64,000 bases of DNA, taken from Siphonodentalium dalli. Its lineage: Eukaryota > Mollusca > Scaphopoda > Gadilida > Siphonodentaliidae. This document shows, in pieces, positions 11,990 to 22,959 of the stretch. The position numbers and the translations under genes were made by a program. A model generated the notes under the pieces. That model worked only from the letters and a program-made list of their open reading frames with translations, did not search any database and was not told the origin of the DNA. Location of the stretch: contig CP136062.1 in assembly GCA_032622095.1 (NCBI GenBank), forward strand, positions 134,743,282 through 134,807,281, in the 5' to 3' direction. Each line of letters starts with the position of its first letter. The first letter of the stretch is position 1.

Positions 11990-13398
11990 TCAATTTCACC
12001 AGGAGAACAAGCTTTCTCATTCAGAATTCATCAAAATTTTATAATGCTCATTTCCGTCATTCGCAGTGATTATGCGAGATGTCGCCTCTGTTAAAGCATT
12101 TTTTAAATTCTTAAATGCCTCAGCACATTGGTCCGTCCATTCAAATTTTGTGTTTTCTTTGTCAATTCTACCAAAAGTCCACAAATTTCACTGAATTTAA
12201 GAATAATGTTTCGGAACCATGAGAATGATTCTATGACACTTCTCACTTGTTTCACATTTGTTGGCGGTGTTAAGGTTTGAATTGCTTTTACTTTATTGAC
12301 ATCTGGTCTAACCCCATGTTGATCAACGATGTGCCCCAAAAATAAACATTGGGTCTTAAAGAATGAACATTTCTTTAACTTTAATTTTATATTAAACTTC
12401 CTGAGTCGATAAAATACCTCTTGAATAAGCCGTAAATGAGAAATCTTGTCGACTGAGTACAAAATTAAATCGTCGACATAAGCGCGACATCCTTTAACTC
12501 CCTCTAACACGCGATTCACGAGTTGAAGAAATGCACTGGAACTCCTTATAGCTCCAAAACATGCTCTATTAAAAGAAAAATTTCCTCGGAAAAAAGTTAT
12601 GGTTGCTGCATGGTTGATCGGAATGCAATTGTATGCAGAAAAAACAATCGAGAACTGTTATATATTAACTCCTTTCATTTCTGACAAAATATCTTCTATT
12701 TGATCAATTGGAAAACATGTGGGTTTTGTTATAGCATTTAATCTGCGCAAGTCGGCTATAAATCGATAGGAATCATCGGATTTTTTCAAAATCATGCAAG
12801 GAAGTGACCATTCACTTGCTGGGGCTGGTGAAATTATTTTTGCTTGCAATAATTCATCAATTTTAGCACTAAGAATTTCACGCTTCTGCAAAGGACATCG
12901 ATAAGGCGGTAGCCTAATTGGTTCATGATCTCCTATTGGAATTTTCATGGTTACTGCAGTGGAACATCCGAGATCAGTTAATTTGGAAGCAAATATCTTG
13001 ATTATCTCGTATCATTGGTATTAAATCATTTCTAAATGAATCGGGAACTTGTAAATCGTCTAGATTAATCTCTTCCGGTGTTGCCTTTTTATTCTGATCA
13101 GGTGTATCAACGCATCGTATTGCGTTGATTTTCGCTACGATGCACCCACGTCACAAATTAAAATGCTTATCTGTATAATTGCTAACAAGCACGGGAATTA
13201 TATAGCTCTGTGTACGTACAGTAGAATATTCAGCAGTTAATCCCGGTTCGCTACCAATGAAAACATTGTTTAGAGGCTGTACTTGTAGAAAAGGCGTGGC
13301 AAATAGTTTATTACCTCCAATTATACGTGCTGATGTTAATAATGTGGTTTTGGGTGGAATCACGCGGGCAGATTGTATTCTAATACGTTTATTCTCTT
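11990..13398 (-). pseudogene. Ty3/gypsy-type pol relic: RT and start of RNase H
   Basis: Reading on the minus strand from 13398, the protease-RT linker (VIPPKTTL) comes first, after frameshifts or gaps. The RT follows at 12948-12103 in one frame broken by a single stop near 12648. Visible blocks are the pre-RT PIRLPPYRCP, WSLPCMILKKSDDSYRF, then YVDD (about 12470) and FLGHIVDQHGVRPD. The first catalytic Asp block has decayed to VFSAYN, so the enzyme is dead. After a frameshift at about 12150, WTDQCAEAFKNLK gives the start of RNase H, and the similarity ends near 11990. No RNase H core, integrase or LTR is visible. The protease half of the same element is probably at 23.8-24.1 kb, displaced by LINE A. 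Confidence 0.8.
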
Positions 13399-13680
13399 AT
13401 CAAAAAGATATTGAGATACAAGTAGAAGATATATACAAAAGATTGAGAATGTTGCAGTATATGTACAATATATACACGAACTTCCCATCATCATTATCAA
13501 CATCATGGTAGTCGTTTTCGTCGTCATCGTCGTCCAGACATCATCACCGTAACCTCGTCATCAGCATCACCGTATTCGTTGTCATCGCGTTATCGCCTTC
13601 GTCTACTCATCGTCACAATCGCCAGTATCATTATCATCATTATCTCCAACAACAACCACAACAACAACAAATTGCATATT
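13399..13680 (-). repeat. LINE A 3' tail with trinucleotide-rich microsatellite
   Basis: On the minus strand this is a degenerate run of TGA/CGA/TGG triplets with a GTTGTTGTTGTTG block at the distal end. It lies between the LINE A coding end and the resumed Ty3 sequence, where a LINE's 3' repeat tail should be. The exact junction near 13400-13430 and any target-site duplication could not be fixed. Confidence 0.5.
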
Positions 13681-13849
13681 AGTCAATATAATTTAACTTA
13701 AGGTTTATCAGTCGGATGAATGAACATAGTCTGCGCAGGCAATCCACATCTTCCAAATTCAGAATTAATGTCATCTAACATAACAATAGTTGCATGTTAT
13801 ATGCTGGTATATTTGCTAGGCAAGAAGCGATGCCTGGCCTCACATAAAC

Positions 13850-14406
13850 ATTCACATTATAATAAATAGTGCAGTTCATCTCCAATATGTCTTTTGGTGC
13901 TCAGCGGACATATCTATGGAATATGTTGGTGTCATTCCATCGACCTTTCTCTATTGGCAAGCGATGATTACACGTGCGGCGAATTGACAAAGAGTTATTA
14001 CGTTCCTAGTATCCAAATGGTCCAAGTATTTTTCGAAATATATATCATGTTTGAATATTTTATAAATACTGCCTCGACTACAGTTTTCAATGTTCGATAA
14101 CCAGATGCCACGGAATTGACTATTCAGACTACATTTAAAATAAAGTGCCATTTGTTCTGCGCATGTAATATATCCCACATTTATCAAATGAATCTGCCCA
14201 GATTTTGTTAGAATATCTTTCACTTTCTCTACTATCCATTTGAACTTTATGGGCACAGCTTCACAAACCTTAAGGGCCAATTGATAGAAAATCTTACCGT
14301 GACAAAATCGACCTTGCTTCATATTCATAACTTTCATCCAGTATTTCACAATACGCAGGTTGACCGTGTACTCTATTGGCAGTATGCCGCTCTCACCATA
14401 TAACAT
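13850..14406 (-). pseudogene. LINE A C-terminal region with degraded CxxC...H...C motif
   Basis: The open frame at 14406-13951 covers the post-RT region (YKIFKHDIYFEKYLD, TLCQF). After a frameshift near 13970, LPIEKGRW appears, then CPLS and GDELHYLL. This is the terminal zinc-finger block of this LINE clade, with the second Cys replaced by Ser and a stop before the last Cys. LINE D carries the better preserved equivalent at 36.2-36.3 kb. Confidence 0.65.
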
Positions 14407-14444
14407 ATAATTTGGGGTAGATGATTTAAGGTGGAGAACATGTT

Positions 14445-14935
14445 TCAGAAATTTTCTATGGATATTTTCAAAAATCTCATTATTTCCTTACCCCCATACT
14501 TCACAACAGTACAACATAACCGGTAAAACTTGTGCATCAAACAATTCGAACATGTTTTTAACTGATAAACAGTGAATTCTCGACTTAGAAATGATAGAAT
14601 ACATTGCTTTAGTTGCTTTATTTGCCAGAGTCTTCTTTGCAGTACTGTATGAACCTGATTTAGTATGTATAATACCAAGATAGTTAAAATTATTTACTAC
14701 TTCAATTTCTTTACCGTTATATAAAAATGCTCTGTTCTTTGGCAAGCTTTTTTTGGATATCAACAGTATTTTCATTTTCTCGATATTGACATGCAATTTC
14801 CATTTCTTACAATACCTGTGAAAGCTGTTCATTGCCTTCTGCAATTTAATGGCGTTTCAGCCATGAGAACGGTGTCGTCTGCGTATAATAATGAATAATT
14901 TGACGTACATCTTCAAGGCGTTTTTTTTGCCCTTT
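14445..14935 (-). pseudogene. LINE A reverse transcriptase, C-terminal half
   Basis: YADDTVLMAET lies at about 14905-14870, so the catalytic Asp pair is kept. A frameshift follows, then SFHRYCKKWKLHVN and FNYLGIIHTKSGSYSTA (open at 14844-14488), and a stop just after CCEVWG. The block begins next to the 5' end of LINE C at about 14935. Confidence 0.75.
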
Positions 14936-15593
14936 CGATTTAACTATTTATTTATACGTACGTATCTATATGTTTCCTAGTAAGTGCTTTACAGTTATAA
15001 CTTGATAATTTGCAAAAAAATATATATAAATGACGACTTCCATTCGGGGCCTCACCCTGAATTTTGTATAAATATCCACTCCGAACAAAGCGGAAAATCT
15101 TTTTTCCTCACTCAACCGCATGACTGAAACCCACATCCATGTACCTGTACATGTTCCCACCAACCTCTCATTCACATCAACCATGTTTGTTGTCATAATA
15201 GTGACCATTTGTATATATTATTCTCATTGCCAATCATTGTTGTATATGTCATGCTGTTTTAATGTTTCATCTAACCAATTCACGACAGCCTCTAGTTCAA
15301 CATCCAGTAATTTCTTTACCGCTAATCTATCCCATCCATCTAAAATTGTCAGCCTTCTCTCGTTTGAGACATATGAACTATATGTATGTTGCCACCGTGA
15401 GTCGGGCTGTATTGCTGGGACCGTGGTCTAATGACTAATGGGGATTTCAGCAATGCAGCACCGAGTCGCGATTGGCAACTTCGAAACAAACAAAACAAAT
15501 AATAGGCCACAAATAGACACATATAGCAAAACAAAAATTTAAATAATCCCAAAAGGATTAAATATTCGACTGCCACTGATACTTCTCGTTATA

Positions 15594-18500
15594 ATGACGC
15601 TCCTTCTAATGTCGGGATCAGTTCACAGTAATCCAGGACCCCCTCAGACCAACACAACAAAGGAAATAACCATTTTTCAATATAATATTCGTAGCATCAG
15701 AAATAAGCTAGAAAAATTAGTTGACTCCATAAACGAGTATGACATCCTATGTTTCACCGAAACCCACCTCGACCAATCTTATTCTACAGAAAAACTATTA
15801 ATTGAACATTTCAGCTCCCCATTTAGATCAGACCGAAATTCAGATGGCGGGGGTGTTTGCATTTATTTTGCTGAACACCTAGTGTATAAACGGAGAACCG
15901 AACTTGAATTTGACTCTTCTATCGTCTGGTTTGAGGTGGTAAATAAATCAAATCGCTTTCTTTTGGCGCTATCATATAGATCCGAACAGTTTTGTCACAT
16001 TGATTACTGGGACCGACTTGAAGAATCGATAGATGAGGCTATGAAAATGACGGAAAATTTAATTTTACTGGGTGACTTTAACTCTAATCTACTTGATCCT
16101 CATTCGAAACTCAGCGAAATAGTCAGCCATTATGAATTCGATAATGTAATTAAAAAACCAACAAGAGTAACACCCACTTCACAAACCCTTTTAGATCCCA
16201 TAATTGTGAGTAAGACCATACATGTACATGATGCCGATACACTCAACCTAGGACTTTCAGACCATTATGGAGTTTATGCGACATTATTTTTCGAAAAACA
16301 TGATACCGTCTCTTTCAAAAGAACTATTTGGAAGTATAAATTTGGAGATTATGTAAGGGCCAGATCTATGATAGATGCCATAGATTGGGAATTAAACTTA
16401 AATCCAATAGATAATATTGACACGACTGTCACCCTTTTCGGTAAACATTTCCTCAGCATAATGGAAGAAACCATCCCCCGAGTAACGGTTACAATACGCA
16501 CAAAGGACAAATTTTGGTTTAATTCCGATATCAGAAGAGAGATAAGACACCGTGACAGATTGAGAAAAATTGCTCTTAGAAGAAATTCAGTAGAAGCGTG
16601 GAGGAAATACAAAGATACTAGAAATAAAGTCAATAACATGAAGAAATATGCAAAGATGGAATTCGAAACAAAACTCGAAGATAGAGTAAATGAATCACCC
16701 TCCCCTCGCCATTTTTGGCAAACAATAAATTATTTATTAAATAAAAAGAAAGTTACAAGTATTCCACCACTATATAGTCCACATGGCGATGTCTCGTCAG
16801 ATGGAAAAACATATGTAACAAATGACAACGAAAAGGCAAACTGCTTAAATGAGGCTTTTATTTTAAACTCAACGATAGCCGACCGCGACCATCAAATTCC
16901 AACTATACCCAGTAGATGTAACAACACACTCTCTGATGTCCCTTTCACTCGTGAAAATATAATTAAAGCTATTAAAGACCTTAAAGTTAATAAGGCCCAT
17001 GGTTTTGATGGAATCAGTCCTAAAATGCTTCAAGAAACAGCCGAATCGATCGCAGTCCCGTTAGAAATTATCTTTAAAAAATCATTACAAAAAGGGAAAT
17101 TCCCATCTGATTGGAAAAAAGCCAATGTGATTCCCATATTTAAAAAAGATGATCCTGCCGAATGTACAAATTACCGTCCAATATCTCTCCTCCCAAGTCT
17201 TAGTAAAATATTTGAGAAAATAATTATCCAACATCTCATGGAATTCTTTCAAAACAATAAATTACTATACAGCAATCAATCTGGCTTTATGCCTGGACAT
17301 AGCACGACTTTTCAGTTAACAGACTTATATCACAACCTCTGCCAGACCCTAGATAAAGGCCTCTACACGTGCTCTGTATTCTGTGATATATCAAAGGCCT
17401 TTGAAAGAGTCTGGCATATGGGACTGATTTATAAGTTGAAACAATATGGTATTTCCGGACCGCTTTTAAACTGGATAGAAGACTACCTCACTAATAGAAA
17501 ACAAAGAGTTCTCATAAATGACTCATGTTCAAACTTTAGAGTTATCCCCGCTGGAGTCCCTCAAGGCTCAATACTCGGCCCCTTCCTATTCCTCGTATAC
17601 ATAAACGACCTACCCGAAAATTTAAACTCAGACATTAGAATGTATGCTGATGATACTTGTCTCACGGCGATGCACTATGATATTGATTTGTTAGAAAGAA
17701 ATATAAATGAAGACCTAATTAAGATTGATGAATGGGCGCGTAAATGGCTTGTAAATTTCAATCCGATTAAAACGAAAGCAATACTGTTCTCTCTGACCCC
17801 CAATAATGTGCCCTTAAATGTCCTTTTTCAAAACAAAAAAGTGGAACTCATCGAGTCGCATAAACATCTCGGTCTTGAAATTCAAAGCAATTTAAACTGG
17901 AACAAGCACACCGAGTCTATCGCCACAAGAGTTACTCCTCGGCTGTCAATCCTTAGAAAATATAAATATAAGCTAGACAGAAGAACACTTGATAAACTAT
18001 ACAAGGCCTATATTCTACCAATATTAGATTACACTGATGTCGTATGGGAAAACGCCCCTGATTATCTTCTGAAGAAACTGGACCGAATTCACATCGATGC
18101 CGCCAGAATTGTAACTGGTCTCACACGTTCATGCTCAAATAGTTCCGTCCTGTGTGAAGCAGGCTGGCCTACACTAAAAAACCGCAGAGAGAAACATAAA
18201 TTACAAATGCTATTTAAAATCATAAATAATAAAGCCCCAGACTACCTTACTGGTTTATTACCGCCACGTTCATACCAGATGTCAAGGTATGCCATGCGAT
18301 GCCCGGATAGGTTCTACTCATATTATTGTTCTACAGAACACTATAAAAAATCCTTCCTTCCCTCGACCGTGACCGAGTGGAACAAACTCCCTAAGTATGT
18401 AACTGCAGCTGAAAATCTGCAAGATTTCAAAGAAAACTTAAATATTGTTGACCCAGTCACGAAACCACCCAAATACTTTGAATCAGGAAACCGGAAAAGT

Positions 18501-18725
18501 AATATTCTACACTGTAGGATACGTAACTCATGTAGCGATCTTCGACTAGACATGCACGAAAACTATATTGCCGATAGTCCAGATTGTCAGTGTGGATACG
18601 CATACGAAAGTGGCATGCACTTCTTTCTTTTCTGTCCATTATATGACGAACAGAGACATGTACTTTACTGTAAACTGGAGAAACATAATTTCCGAATATC
18701 AAACTGGAACCAACTGCTAAGGTGA
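15594..18725 (+). CDS. LINE C ORF2: endonuclease-reverse transcriptase, one premature stop
   Basis: The 1043-codon frame encodes an APE endonuclease (about residues 25-235: N31, E56, GDFN at 160-163, SDH at 222-224), then RT with FDG in the first block, YRPISLLP, SGFMPGHST, DISKAF, GVPQGSILGP and YADD at 684-687, and a C-terminal CQC...H...C zinc finger. All catalytic residues looked for are present. The N-terminus is hydrophobic and ends GSVHSNPGP at 8-16, close to the 2A-like NPGP motif described at the start of some APE-type LINE ORFs. The frame stops at TGA (18723-18725) but the same frame continues 29 more codons to TAA at 18813-18815, so the TGA is probably a single nonsense mutation near the end. 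No upstream ORF1 was found. Confidence 0.9.
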   Translation: MTLLLMSGSVHSNPGPPQTNTTKEITIFQYNIRSIRNKLEKLVDSINEYDILCFTETHLDQSYSTEKLLIEHFSSPFRSDRNSDGGGVCIYFAEHLVYKRRTELEFDSSIVWFEVVNKSNRFLLALSYRSEQFCHIDYWDRLEESIDEAMKMTENLILLGDFNSNLLDPHSKLSEIVSHYEFDNVIKKPTRVTPTSQTLLDPIIVSKTIHVHDADTLNLGLSDHYGVYATLFFEKHDTVSFKRTIWKYKFGDYVRARSMIDAIDWELNLNPIDNIDTTVTLFGKHFLSIMEETIPRVTVTIRTKDKFWFNSDIRREIRHRDRLRKIALRRNSVEAWRKYKDTRNKVNNMKKYAKMEFETKLEDRVNESPSPRHFWQTINYLLNKKKVTSIPPLYSPHGDVSSDGKTYVTNDNEKANCLNEAFILNSTIADRDHQIPTIPSRCNNTLSDVPFTRENIIKAIKDLKVNKAHGFDGISPKMLQETAESIAVPLEIIFKKSLQKGKFPSDWKKANVIPIFKKDDPAECTNYRPISLLPSLSKIFEKIIIQHLMEFFQNNKLLYSNQSGFMPGHSTTFQLTDLYHNLCQTLDKGLYTCSVFCDISKAFERVWHMGLIYKLKQYGISGPLLNWIEDYLTNRKQRVLINDSCSNFRVIPAGVPQGSILGPFLFLVYINDLPENLNSDIRMYADDTCLTAMHYDIDLLERNINEDLIKIDEWARKWLVNFNPIKTKAILFSLTPNNVPLNVLFQNKKVELIESHKHLGLEIQSNLNWNKHTESIATRVTPRLSILRKYKYKLDRRTLDKLYKAYILPILDYTDVVWENAPDYLLKKLDRIHIDAARIVTGLTRSCSNSSVLCEAGWPTLKNRREKHKLQMLFKIINNKAPDYLTGLLPPRSYQMSRYAMRCPDRFYSYYCSTEHYKKSFLPSTVTEWNKLPKYVTAAENLQDFKENLNIVDPVTKPPKYFESGNRKSNILHCRIRNSCSDLRLDMHENYIADSPDCQCGYAYESGMHFFLFCPLYDEQRHVLYCKLEKHNFRISNWNQLLR

Positions 18726-19143
18726 ATTCCTGACGAAACCTTTCAAAGAAACATAAAATTATTTCGCATTGTTCAGTCATTCATAGCTGCGACAACACGC
18801 TTTAAACAAGATTAATCGCCCGAAAATATACCATCAGATATATAAATTAACATATTAAGTAAAACAAATAGACGTCCTGGCCCGTCCTCATTTCATGTGT
18901 ATCCAGGGAGACGGTTGACAATAAACACACTCAGTCCACACTCTTACCATTATAACCTTTATCTTCTTTATTTTCAGTTACTCTATGTATTACACCACAA
19001 TTGTAAACACTCTGTCATCTTGTAAACAAATACTGTAATTTCAACTTTGTATCGGGAGAGGGGTGTCTTGTAAGTTTCTGTAACTTGTACCCCAATCCCT
19101 TTGTAAATTGAATAATTCACAATAAAATATGTTTAAAGTAAAG
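18726..19143 (+). other. LINE C lost C-terminus and 3'UTR
   Basis: 18726-18812 continues the ORF2 frame (LFRIVQSFIAATTRF). The rest is noncoding, with CTTTGTAAATTGAATAA and AATAAAATATG near the 3' end, typical of CR1/jockey-type 3'UTRs. Confidence 0.65.
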
Positions 19144-19790
19144 TGAGTATCAATATCTCGTGACATTTCAATTAGTCCTCCACCACCTTCTGACTTGAGA
19201 AAATCTTTTAGATCGTTCAGATAAAGCGAAAATAACAGGGGTGATAGGTTTATCACCTTGTCTTACCCCAAATAAGCATGGGAAACAATCGGATGTTTGA
19301 TCGCCCAATCTAACTTTCGACTTAATGTTAGTGTGTACATGGCCTATTGAATGTCTTTGTGATTTCCGATAATAAGTGTAAAACAAACATGTTATCATTT
19401 GTGGAGTAGCCTTTTCTGAAACCTGCCTGGTTCTCACGGATAACTTCATTTTCTTCAATATAAGTATATAATCTATTTGATAAAATCTTTGTAAATAGTT
19501 TCCCTAAGCAGCTCAAACGGGTAATGGGTCTATAATTCTTTGGATTTCCCTTATCACCTTTATTCTTATAAAGCGGGATGATAGTTCCGATACCCCATAA
19601 CACAACCTGATTCAAAAACTAAATTAAATTGTATTAAAATAAATGTCTACGAGGGTGTCAGAGGATGCCTTGATATATTAATTGAGAATTCCATCTTCAC
19701 CTGGGGATTTCTTATATTTTAAACTCTTAATAACGGTCGTTACTTCTTCTCTAGCTATCGGTCTATTTAAATGGTTGTTCGTATTGATTA
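19144..19790 (-). pseudogene. LINE A reverse transcriptase, N-terminal half
   Basis: On the minus strand, VIKSLKYKKSPGEDGILN (about 19730-19680) is followed by decayed sequence, then IIPLYKNKGDKGNPKNYRPI, LSCLGKLFTKILSNRL and QAGFRKGYSTNDNMF (19615-19328), and LSPLLFSLYLNDL. Several stops and frameshifts break the reading. The block ends at 19144 where LINE C's 3' end begins. Confidence 0.75.
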
Positions 19791-19994
19791 CCTCATTGTT
19801 CATATATCAGTCTCCAGTAATTGTTTCAGAATTTAGTATTTGAAAATGTTCTTCCAATGAGGCTATTTGTATTACGTTGTGCGTATTTTTATCTTATTTA
19901 TTAAGTATGGACCAAAATTTTCTCGAATTTTCTTTTTTAAGTTTTGAAATTTCACACGTGATATTTTCTCTGTGCAATATTATTGCATTCTCCA

Positions 19995-20520
19995 TTACGT
20001 GTTTATATTTAATAGACATTTCGCGTACAATTCGTAGTGTACTGTCGTTTTGCTGTTGCTTATGACATCACACGGCTTTACGACATTCTTTGCGCACTTT
20101 GTGGCATGTTGAATTAAAGCAAGGTTTATTTTCATTTCTTCGTTTTTTTGGCTTTCTAATGTTATGCCCAAATGTGTCGTACAACGACTTAAGATGTATA
20201 TGAGATATCCTGCCAACTATTTCATTTACTTGTATATTACTAACGGTAGAGGGGAACAACTATTTAACAAACATCGCAGTTCAGAAATTTCCACAGGGTC
20301 CATGTTCCATATATACTCAGTTGATTTGGAGGAATCCCATTTATGGGTAGAAATATTATAAAATTTGTCCTCTCGTTTATCAGTAGGGGTATTTATATGC
20401 ACTGATATTTTGGTTGAGATACGTTTGTGTACATCTGAGAATAATTTATTTGTCTCACCATCTGCGAAATCTAAGATCAGAGGCAATGCATTTTGCTCCA
20501 CACGTAGACAATATAACAGA
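19995..20520 (-). pseudogene. LINE A linker between endonuclease and RT
   Basis: LRVEQNALPLI to FYNISTHKWDSS (about 20507-20310), then KKRRNENKPCFNSTCHKVRK (about 20160-20090), match the layout of the Trp/Cys-rich linker seen in LINE E (YKYSEPEVAIKW, KRKWFDEGCKQLKH). Frameshifts separate the pieces. The upper end at about 20507 is the LINE B insertion point. Confidence 0.6.
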
Positions 20521-20568
20521 TTAAGAAAGAAATTGAGAAAATAATTCATTGAGTCTCTAACTGAAGAT

Positions 20569-22641
20569 ATGAACAACATAAATCCGAACAACTCCAAACA
20601 ATTTTGGAAAGTATTTAATAATTTACACAAAACAAAAATTGTAGCAAAATCGCCAATTACAGACAAACAATGGATAGAACACTACACCAAATTACTAACT
20701 ACCCATGATGATCAATCAATGACATCTGAACAAATATCTACTGAAAAAAATATATCTGATACAATTCAAGTCGATAAAGATACACCAATAGAAAATCAAT
20801 TTCTAAATAGACCCTTCACATGTTCTGAAATTAAGAAAGGAATAAAAAATCTTAAATCAGGCAAGAGAGACGGACCAGATCTTATATTAAATGAATTCAT
20901 AAAAAGCAGTTCAGACATTCTGTCACTAACTATAACTAAACTATTTAATAAAATACTTGATTACGGAACTTTTCCAGAAGAATGGAACCTGTCTTCACTC
21001 ACATCTATCCAAAAATCTGGTGACCCAACTGACTGTAATAATTATAGAGGAATAAGTATAACCAGCTGTTTGGGTAAATTGTTCACAAATATTCTACCAA
21101 ATAGGACCCCAAATAGGATTCCGCCAAGGAAGTAGAACAAGTGACCACATATTTGTTCTGAAAACAATTTTAAATAAATACATTTTATGTGATCAAAAGC
21201 AATTATATGCTGCATTTATTGACTTGAGGAAAGCCTTTGATAGTGTATCAAGACCATTATTATTCAATTCAAAAAATTACAAGCGAAAGGTATAAACGGG
21301 AAATTTTATAACATAATAACAAGCATGTACTCTAACACTATGTATGCTTTTAAATTGGACAATGGTTACAGTGAACCATTTAAAGCAAATATTGGTGTGA
21401 AGCAAGGTGATGGTCTTAGTCCAATATTATTTAATTTATATGTTGATGATATCACAGAATATATGCACTCCCATCTGTCTGCACCAATATTATTACATGA
21501 AACTAAATTTAGCCATCTACTATATGCAGATGATTTGGTCCTCATTTATGAGACTCAAAATGGTCTGCAAAACTGCCTTGATAGTCTTGAAAGATACTGC
21601 AATAATTGGAAGCTAACTGTTAACACTAATAAGACTAAGACAATGATATTTTCCAAAAATGTTAATATAGATCACAGTGAACAACATTTTTATTTTGGAC
21701 CTCTAGACAAACAGGTCATATGAATTTATATTCATCCACAGATGGTGGATGAATATAAATATTTAGGTATTATTTTTCACAAAGGTGGAACCTTAATCAA
21801 AGCTGCTGATAGCTTATCAGACAAAGCTAAGAAAGCATTTTATGCCATAAAAAGCAAACTAAAGGATTACCCAAATTTATCAGTGAAAACATGGATGCAA
21901 ATAGTCAATTCTATGATAATTCCAATAATGACATATGGATCAGAAATATGGATTTCTGATTTAAATATTAACCCTAACTCAATGAAACACATATTTAGTT
22001 CATGTGTTGATAAAACTTATACTTCAATCATGAAAGACATACTAGGTGTTAACAGTAAAGCTACAAATATTGCAGTATACTCAGAACTCAATACTATACC
22101 AACATGCTTAAAAATGTTTCACTCAGCATTCAAATTTCAGAGGAGGTTGATGGAGGTCAGTAAATCTGGGGACTCATCTAGACATAAATTATTAATCTCA
22201 GCATTCAATGAAGATAACCTAATTCAGAAAATCAGGCCAAAAATGTCATGGGCTAATTCGTTGACTCAAATAGAGAAATTTGTGGGCCAAAAACTCACAA
22301 TTATGATTGGATCGGAATTAAAAAACTTAATAACAGTTACATATAACTTAAAAGTTGAAAATGATTATAAAAGAATGAAGAATCTCAATGAAGGTAAACT
22401 AAGGTTTTACAGCACAATTTATGGAATCACCAAACTCCAAGACTATCTCACATATAACATTCCAAAGGCAAATAGAAGAGAATTGACTAAATTGAGGATT
22501 AGTGCTCATGGCCTACATATTGAAACAGGAAGATATACTAGACCAAAAAAAGACGTTTCGGACAGATTGTGCAACTTTTGTCCCAAACAAATTGAAGACG
22601 AAATACACTTTTTATACTATTGTACTATGTATAAGACTTGA
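20569..22641 (+). pseudogene. LINE B reverse transcriptase and C-terminal region
   Basis: Three open blocks are visible. 20569-21135 covers the linker and first RT blocks (NNYRGISITSCLGKLF). 21140-21270, in other frames, covers GFRQGSRTSDHIF and AFIDLRKAFDSV. 21325-22641 covers GVKQGDGLSPILF, LLYADDLVLI, YKYLGIIFHKGG and the C-terminal CNFCPKQIEDEIHF...C zinc-finger block. About 60 bp is missing before GFRQGS, beside a repeated CCAAATAGGA. A stop at 21721-21723 sits in a small inverted insertion. The YADD aspartates are intact. Confidence 0.85.
21724..21760. repeat. 16-bp perfect inverted repeat, 5-nt loop
   Basis: ATTTATATTCATCCAC (21724-21739), then AGATG, then GTGGATGAATATAAAT (21745-21760). 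The right arm is LINE B coding sequence (VDEYKY), and the left arm with its stop codon is an extra inverted copy of it. Confidence 0.85.
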
Positions 22642-22916
22642 GAAGAAAATATGACATATTTCAACTGGGGGAAAATATTAACAACCCCAAGATGCTGCTG
22701 AATCCAAAAACCTTCTCTGCAACAAAGTAAATATGTAATTTCATCAAAGAAGCCCTAGATAAACGTAAATCAAACATACCCTCGAATTAATCTATTTTAT
22801 ATATTAACGACTAGAGCTATAGCTCATATTACGAAATATTAACAAGAGGTTGGTATAGGGTGAGTTAACCAACACATTAAAACTATATATATATACCGTA
22901 TATATATATATATACC

Positions 22917-22959
<43 letters not shown>

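Larger units (their letters stand above)
14935..19143 (+). mobile_element. LINE C: near full-length APE-type LINE (CR1/jockey-like)
   Basis: The element has a roughly 660-bp 5' leader (14935-15593) without a convincing ORF1, one long ORF2, and a 3'UTR with AATAAA (about 19120) ending against resumed LINE A sequence near 19143. It is inserted in the opposite orientation inside LINE A's RT, just before that element's YADD block. It is the youngest-looking element in the window, since its 1043-codon frame has no frameshift. The target-site duplication was not resolved. Confidence 0.8.

Noticed and set aside
13500-13670. Coding repeat (Ser/Asp-rich) in the trinucleotide-rich stretch
   Set aside because: The triplets arise from a degenerate microsatellite at the LINE A tail; frames are broken and there is no start.
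16349-18780. Minus-strand frames under LINE C ORF2
   Set aside because: They are shadows of the 1043-codon plus-strand ORF with its clear catalytic motifs.
22880-22957. TA-rich stretch as a replication origin
   Set aside because: It is a simple TA microsatellite at a LINE 3' tail; nothing else supports an origin.
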